From: Nectonema munidae
Lineage: Eukaryota; Nematomorpha; Nectonematoida; Nectonematidae
DNA: 64,000 nucleotides
Direction: 5' to 3'
NCBI GenBank assembly: GCA_030549495.1
Contig: JAUIRK010000898.1
Coordinates: forward strand, 1,178,001 to 1,242,000
In this document: positions 57,297 to 64,000 of the stretch, piece after piece
Position numbering within the stretch: the first letter of the stretch is position 1
Layout: every line of letters begins with the position of its first letter
The notes under the pieces: generated by a model
Told to the model about the DNA's origin: nothing
Database searches by the model: none
Seen by the model: only the letters and a program-made list of their open reading frames with translations
Made by a program: the position numbers and the translations under genes

Positions 57297-59635
57297 TAGC
57301 ATCCCACTAATGGGATAATGGGCAGAAGACGCAAATTTATTCTTATGCATACATCCTCGAATGTTTTCTAAATTTCGATATTGTCATTTATATAATGCAT
57401 GTATAATTGGTTGTAGGCGATTTATTGAAATTTCAAAATGCATAAATTAAGCATATCACAGTATTCACTTTGATCAGGCAGCAAAATTGAAAATTTGAAT
57501 AAATTGCCGTTTACCGTATAAATTGTGCTGTCTAAAGCTGTAATAACAGCTGCATTATATATTGTCAAAAAATAAATGCTTCCTCTTTATAATGCCTATA
57601 CATTATGTGTTATAAGTTTGTTGTGTTGTGCTACAGTACTTATATATCACTTTTTGACGTGAAATTTTTTAACATTTTATTTCTTCATTTTGTTTCTAGT
57701 TTTTTGTTTTCAATGCCATTGCGTAAAGTTTTAACTGTAAAGGAAGCAGAAGGTTTTTTAGAAGAATTGAACGAAGAACCGTTACTTGATGAAGTGGAAG
57801 TATCCTTATTGCCGCCCTTACCCGATGCCCTAACTGATGAAGAAAACATCTTAGAAGACGATCTTGAAAGTTTATCTGATGTACGGGATGTCGCTGGGAC
57901 TATTGAAGTTTATTACACTGAAAAAGATGCATCACTGAACTCTTCATCGACGTTACAAGTAGAGAATCAACATATTTTTAAAAAAATGCGACCTAATTTT
58001 AAAACAACAGAAATTGCTTCTACTCTTAGACTTGAAGAAAATCTTGAAGTTCATTTTTGTGAAAAAACTAAAGTTGAAGCATTTGAAGAACTTTTCTCAA
58101 GCAATGTTTTAGAACTAATTATTTCTCAATCAATTTTATATGCTAATCAGAAAAACAATATACTGTTTTTTTCATTGACAAAAGTGAGTTGAAAGCGTTT
58201 CTTTCCATTTTGATGCTGAGCGAATATCATAAACTTCCAAATGAAAGAATGTATGGGAACAAGCAAAAGACACAGCTTCCAATTGTTTTCAATTCAATGT
58301 CTCAAAACAGGTTTCTTGAAATAAAACGTTATCTTCATTTGAATAATAATTTCAAAGTTGACAAGAAAGTTAGAATGTTTAAGCTTACTACTTATCTAAA
58401 TATGTTGAAAGACAACTTTAAAAAATTTGGAGTTTTTTCCTGTAATCTTTCTATTGATGAAATGATGATTAGATATTATGGGCATCATCCATGTAAGATG
58501 TATATGCGCGGCAAGCCCATAAAATTTGGCTACACATTTTGGTGTATTGTATCCAGGTGGTTATTTGTTTGATTTTATACCGTACTGCGAAAAAGAGGAA
58601 AGAAGAATTGGATCTTTAGGAGAGAGCGTGGTAAATGATTTGACAAAAACAATTGATAAGAAATACGCATCAAGTTATTTTATTTTCTTTGATAACTTTT
58701 TTTCTGGGTATGGAGTTATGAAAAAACTGAATGAAAGTGGAATAAATGCAACTGGTACAATTCGTGAAGTACGAACCAAAAAATGTCCAGTAATGTCAGA
58801 CAAAGAAATGAAAAAAAGACAAGAGGTTTTTATGATTTTAGATTTGCTATAGTAAATAATTTGTTCTTCATAAAATGGCTGGACAATAAAGCCGTCATGT
58901 TGGTTACAAATTATGACGGCATTGAGCCACTTGAAAAAATAAAAAGATATTCGCGAAAAGATAAAAGAGAAATAACTCTTGAAGTTCCGCACCTTATATC
59001 TAGTTATAACGCGAACATGGGTGGAGTAGATTTATTAGATAAAATGATTTCTCTCTATAGAATACGTATTCGATCTAAGAAGTGGTGGTGGCCAATATTT
59101 ACACAAATGAGAGATATTACAATAGTTAATTCATGGAGACTTTATCAAATTTCCCATAAAAGTCAAAACTACATTTCATTGCTTGACTTCAGAAGAAAAA
59201 TAACTTTATCTTATCTTTCTTCTAATGTTAAAAACAGAAATTATCTTTCTTCTAATGTTAAAAACAGAATAACCAAGAGTAAAGTCCCAGATGAAATCCA
59301 TTTTCACATGATGATCATTACATTGAATCAAGAAATACTCAACGATTGTGTAATTTTTGTAAAAAAAACACCAAAAAGTATTGTACACCTTGTGATGTAT
59401 TATTACATGAAATATGTTTTAAAAAATTGCATTCTAAATAACTTTTTTGAAAATTTTTACATATTAAAAAATAGACATTTTTGTGCCCATTACCCCAGAA
59501 GTGGGATGTAAATTTTTTCAGAGCGTGTTAAAAAAATTATTTTTTTTTGCTTTTAAAAACTTAATTATACATTTTGAAGTTCATTCGTAAAAAAATAAGA
59601 TCTATAGTTCATTTTAATATATAATTGGCAATAAT
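57297..59635 (+). mobile_element. piggyBac transposon with nearly complete transposase, a few frameshifts
   Basis: ATG at 57713 starts MPLRKVLTVKEAEGFLEELN, with an acidic N-terminal region to about residue 75. The core follows over frame changes near 58185, 58550, 58835 and 59285: KAFLSILMLSEYHKLPNERM, LSIDEMMIRYYGHHPCKMYM (first catalytic Asp), YFIFFDNFFSGYGVMKKL (second), NMGGVDLLDKMISLYRIR (third pair) and WWWPIFTQM. A Cys-rich end (RLCNFCKKNTKKYCTPC then LLHEICF) closes it. Subterminal inverted pieces: CATCCCACTAATGGGATAATGG at 57300 and the inverse of ACATCCCACTTCTGGGG near 59488-59512. The right tip AATAATGGGTTAA lies near 59629-59641; a matching left TTAA was not found. Confidence 0.85.
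59211..59270 (+). repeat. In-frame tandem duplication of 30 bp inside the piggyBac coding region
   Basis: TTATCTTTCTTCTAATGTTA plus AAAACAGAA(A/T) occurs twice head to tail, giving NYLSSNVKNR repeated, ten extra codons between the catalytic core and the Cys-rich end. Confidence 0.9.
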
Positions 59636-59639
59636 GGGT

Positions 59640-62600
59640 TAAGTTCCAAAAATGTTTGGACTATATTAATTTACTATATAGTATTAAAGCTGTTCTTTTC
59701 AGTTCAGTGTGCTTTGAAGAATCCTTAGAACAAAGAATGCCCGTTTATTAGTTATTATTATGACTTAACCAACCTGTTGCCTTGTTTGTGTAATACAATT
59801 TAAAATCTTATGAGAAATTAGTTTAAAACTAATGAAAATAGGAACTCACGAATCTTATATCGAAAGCCTTTGCAAAATTTAAGAAATACAAATACTATGT
59901 ATTTGTATTTAGATTGTTTTTGGCTTCCATGAATCTTTTTCAAGAAAAAAGGCTACAATAATGATTTAGGTCTTACTTACTCACGCATATAATATAAACC
60001 TTTGTGCTTGAAAAAGGTTTGGGGAACGAAATATTTGCACAATAAAATTGCCATACTCTTTGCCGTGGTTTGACATTTAACAGAAAATATTATGTTTTTA
60101 TTTTTCAATGTTTATATTTATTTACTGTATTAACTTTTTTAATCTATACTTATAAAATTTTTTGGTGTTTTCAAATTATTTCATCGACAAAAAATATATA
60201 TTTGAATTCTCGTTATCTTAAAAAATTTTCACTCGTTCTATAACAAAATATAACACAAGTTCTGAAATGGAATTAATTAACTAATTAAATAACCAACTAA
60301 GAAACTAAAAATAAAAAGATATTTATTTTGAAATATAACCGTTATAAATTTATTTTATAAAAAAAATGTTGATAAAAAATAGATCTAAAAAACTTATTTT
60401 TTAAAGTAAATTGATATAGTTTACTAAGAAATCTTTTTAAAGTATTTATTTATGTAATTAGTGAGTTAATTAACTTGAGAACCAGAATTATGAAAACGTA
60501 CCAATTTTTTTAAAGAATAGAACACATTAGAAAGCCAACATTTTTTGTACCTAAAAAGTTAATAAAAACAAAAATAAAACAATATTTAAAGTTTGTTAAA
60601 AATGGAAGCAAGCTTAATTTTATTTTAAAAAATAAACATTTATGTACAAGTAACAGAAATCACTTTTCAGACTTTTTCTCAGAGATCCTATAAAACCCAT
60701 TTGCACAATCGAGGTAAAAAATTCGATTATCCTAATTCATAAATTTTTATTAAATTTAGCGTAAATGCTCAAAAATAAATAATGAATGAATGTCTGAAAA
60801 CATTGCAGCCTGAAAATATTTCTTTCAACTAAAAAAAAAGCTTTTGAAAAAGATTAGTGGTTCTATGCGACCTCATGGCTTTTATAGTGATAAAAAAAGC
60901 ATGTCAAAAAACGATAAATTTTAAATGAAATAAATATAATAACATTTTCGGCCAAATTTTCGGGTACCAGGATAATTTACTGTGCATTCGACTAAAATCA
61001 AAATATTTCTATTTCAATAACCATGATTATCTCCTTGCCAACCCCCTTTAAAACAAAGGTTATCGAAAACAAGAGATCATGGAAAAAGTGAAAAGAAAAC
61101 TCACAAATACACTTCGAAGCTTCCAATCTTGAAAACGATAGTATTTCTTCTTCACCAGCGCTTCCTTTTTCATGTAGCCACTTCGATTTTTTGAATGGAA
61201 TATAGAAGGATAAAGAAATGGAAGAAAAACTTACTCTATTATTTCAAGATATGAACTGCCATGCGTTTGATATAACGAGTCGAGATACTTTATCTTTTTG
61301 TGCATAAAATCGATCGCCTAGTGAACAAAAAAGTCACGATTACAACCAGTTCACTTAGTTATACACAGATATTTATAGACTAAAATAATAACTTCACTCT
61401 CAACTATATAAATTAACTAATGCATAATATGCAAAGGAACTTGTAATCATTTACGAGAGCGTTATGTTGAGGCGTGAGTAAGATTATTATCTATCTAGAT
61501 GCCTGGATTTGATAGTGCATAGTGGCGGGTTCGAAACCAAAATGCAACCCACTCTGTTCATAGTTTAACCCAAGAGGTTCAATTTTGCCTTACGGATAAA
61601 AAACGCACCATGCCGAGCCTTAACATTAAATATGCTAGAAATGAAAATAGGAATACTTTTTAAATATTGGGCAAGAAGAGTGTCTGTAAAGATCCTTTAA
61701 CGGAATCTATCCAAATCCTTTCTGCAAAATAAAAAGCTTTGGACCTCGCCTTGCCACAAATAATTTTCTCTTGTATCAAAGTCAACTAGACAATGAATAA
61801 TGTAAAAAAACTAAAACATCATTTCTGTTATTAAATCTTACAAGATTAACTTCCTCAACCTTCTAAAGCTAAACGACTATCTCAAACAAGGTAAATTTAG
61901 GTGGGAACATAATTAGAGAATAAAAAGAATTACAAAAATAAATATGAAATTTGTATGTGAAATTTAAAGAACTTTGCTAAGTAATTTTTAAAGTGAAAAA
62001 TCGCTACAGAAATGAAGTTATTAAAGGAAAAAATAATATAACTTCATGCTCTAAGACCTAAATTCAGCCGAACTTCTACTAATTATCCAACAACTTGTTA
62101 AAAATTTCAGATGTGAATAGAGAAGAGTTGTCAAAAAGTTTTAATAGTGCGAGGTGGTACGCTGTAGCGTACCAAATTTTTCCTAAAGGGGTAAAAAAGT
62201 TCAGCCTCTCAGCGACATCATACATCCCTAAATCCCGATAGTGTCCAGCTAGTGTATATATATAAATTACCAGCAAGTACGCTAAGTCGTTATCTGTTTA
62301 AAATCCCGCTAAGCAAAGGATTATCGTCCGAGCTACAGGCGTAGATTCGTAGCGTGCTGGTTGTAACAGTAGACGGACGGAGGTATTAATATATTAAACA
62401 AACAATCTACTTCCGTTGGTCGGCTTGTGTGCAGTACACTTGGGCATGCGTTTTCGGCACGTAAATACGTTTGCTATTTATCTCGTTTTATTTTCTGTGC
62501 AAAAACGGGACGCCCAGAACAACGAGAATAAGATCGAAAAAGATCCGCCAAATCATGCCAATCAATTCTAACTTTTATGAAGAGTTGTTTGTTTTTTAAA

Positions 62601-62640
62601 ACTAATATTGATGATATAGGAATATTCAAATAATATAGAT
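59640..62640. other. AT-rich intergenic DNA
   Basis: No convincing coding phrase. A tRNA T-arm-like GGCGGGTTCGAAACC lies near 61526-61540. The patch 62130-62470 is less AT-rich and may be the 5' non-coding part of the hAT that follows; a 65-codon minus frame there (62276-62079) matches nothing that I know. Confidence 0.5.
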
Positions 62641-62641
62641 A

Positions 62642-64000
62642 TTGAATCGAGATGAGGCTGTCACCAATCGAGATGAAAGAAATCAAGATATACCGGAAGA
62701 AGCAATGGGGGAAACTGTAAACAATGAACCAATCGATGAATCAAAAACTCATGACCCACATCCACCCTTAGACGAGAACTCTAATTTCTCAGAACATAAA
62801 AAACCGCCAAATAAAGCAGAAGCCCCAGATTATGTTGATGTGTTTCCAACTAGAAAGTCATTAACTTTATCAGAGTTAGAAAATGTTACTTTGCTAACTA
62901 GCACTTGGAATAGCGAAAACTTCAAATTAAACACTAAAGTAGTCTGCGGGCAGGGAAGCAGATGCTAATCAGAGTGGTAGAAAGCGCCGTGGTTTCGTTA
63001 CTACACACTTTTTTCTACAGATACCATCTACTGTGTTTATTGTTTCTTGTTTGAGCAGGAATCAAAATGGTTCATAATGCGTACTGGAAATTGGTCAAAT
63101 GTCTTGCAATTGGTAGAGGATAAGAACAAATATTCCGAGAGTTATCGTTCTGCAGATGTTCGGGCGCATGGTTACATTCAAGAATCAAGAAACGCAACTG
63201 CGAAAATTAGGGCTCAGTTCAATGAGCAGGTCAGGAACAGAATTTCACACAACTGTAAAATAATCTGATCGATTGCAGAAGTATTACTCTTAATGGCAAA
63301 GCAGAACATGGCAATTCTAGGACACACTGCTGAACAAAGTAACTTTTCTGCATTTTTCAACCACAGAGCAGTGTAACAAGGTGTTGAGTGATCACTTAAC
63401 ATCGACAAAGGGAAACGCTAAATACACATCACCGGAGATTTAGAATTAACTTTTGGACCTGATGGCCAAACAAGTATTAGAGTCAATCATCCAAGATTGC
63501 AATGTCGCGGATTATTTCATATTTATTGCTGATGAGTCAACTGATGTTGGAATGAAGGAACAAATATCTGCATGTGTTCGTTTCATCCATGATGAGAACA
63601 ATAAACATACTCTGCAGAAAGAGTTTCTCAAATTTATTCATGCTGATGGTGATGCAACTGTTGAAGCCTTGTAAAATAAATTCATTGAAACTTTGAATGA
63701 GTTGAACATCGAGATTGAAAAAATGCGAGCTCAAGGGTATGATGGTGCAGCAGTGATGAGGGGTCACGTATCCGGTGTACAGAATAGGATTTGAGAACGC
63801 TATCCTCTAGCAAAATAGTTCCATTGCAGAACACATGTGTTCAATTTGTGATTTGGCCATTCTTCTGATGTGAAGATTGTTCGAAATGTTTTGGAACTGT
63901 AAAGAAGTTTGCCATAGCCTTTGAGTATTCAGCTTAACGCAGTCTTCATTTTTAAGAACAGCTTCAGCAGAATGAAGAGGTGAGAGAACAGATGGGTGAT
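62642..64000 (+). mobile_element. hAT transposon, 5' part with TTF zinc finger and DUF4371, runs off the window
   Basis: An acidic N-terminal region (62642-62968, with NRDEAVTNRDERNQD and repeated charged phrases) precedes a TTF-type zinc finger: VYCVYCFLFEQESKWFIMRT and GNWSNVLQLVEDKNKYSES, then RSADVRAHGYIQESRNATAK. The DUF4371/hAT core follows at 63453: ADYFIFIADESTDVGMKEQI with a catalytic Asp, FIETLNELNIEIEKMRAQGY, DGAAVMRGHVSGVQNR. At least three stops or shifts are visible. Same general class as the fragment at the left edge but the opposite end of the protein, so the two are separate copies. Confidence 0.8.

Noticed and set aside
1-64000. Polinton/Maverick, giant-virus or CRISPR-like system
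   Set aside because: No protein-primed polymerase, retroviral-type integrase, packaging ATPase or capsid signature was seen, and no regularly spaced repeat array. The inverted motif at 3715/10857 encloses only MULE, hAT and family A sequence.

Overview
The window is AT-rich animal nuclear DNA, most likely from an invertebrate. It has spliced host genes with both very short (58 nt) and very long introns, and a dense load of animal-type transposons: hAT, piggyBac, Tigger/pogo, MULE, Jockey/CR1-like and RTE-like LINEs, and many small non-autonomous elements. I cannot name the species. Nothing bacterial, no CRISPR array and no rRNA was seen.

Layout: 1-5097 is unique sequence holding a hAT tail, a fossil of an unnamed transposon-like family and the 5' half of a MULE. 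Positions 5098-22790 form a 17.7 kb block, called S here. Positions 22789-26920 hold a GC-rich reverse-transcriptase element on the minus strand, called E here, with a poly-A tail. Positions 26925-44614 are a second, nearly identical direct copy of S. Positions 44615-64000 are unique again: LINE fragments, a hAT-Charlie element, the 3' exons of a host gene, a piggyBac and, at the right edge, the start of another hAT.

Two host genes could be read through all the transposons. ELP5 (Elongator subunit 5) is on the plus strand in five phase-0 exons (37998-38165, 42667-42954, 43970-44134, 52623-52847, 54218-54346), predicting about 324 residues. Its first three exons also lie in the first S copy (16173-22310), where the gene is cut off by E. 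XBP1, the bZIP factor of the unfolded protein response, is on the minus strand. Two exons with the basic region and the start of the zipper are present in each S copy (12258-12003 and 34084-33829); later exons were not found.

The most striking structure is S-E-S. E is missing at both outer edges of the repeat, where the MULE and ELP5 intron 3 run on undisturbed. This is what an unequal exchange between two allelic E insertions at opposite ends of S would produce. It is also exactly the path a mis-assembly of two haplotypes would take. The copies differ by only a few dozen small changes, so the event is either very recent or not real.

The transposons inside S (MULE remnant, hAT MITEs, Tigger derivative, foldback, piggyBac) are the same in both copies, so they predate the duplication. 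Several sit in ELP5 introns and account for much of the gene's length.
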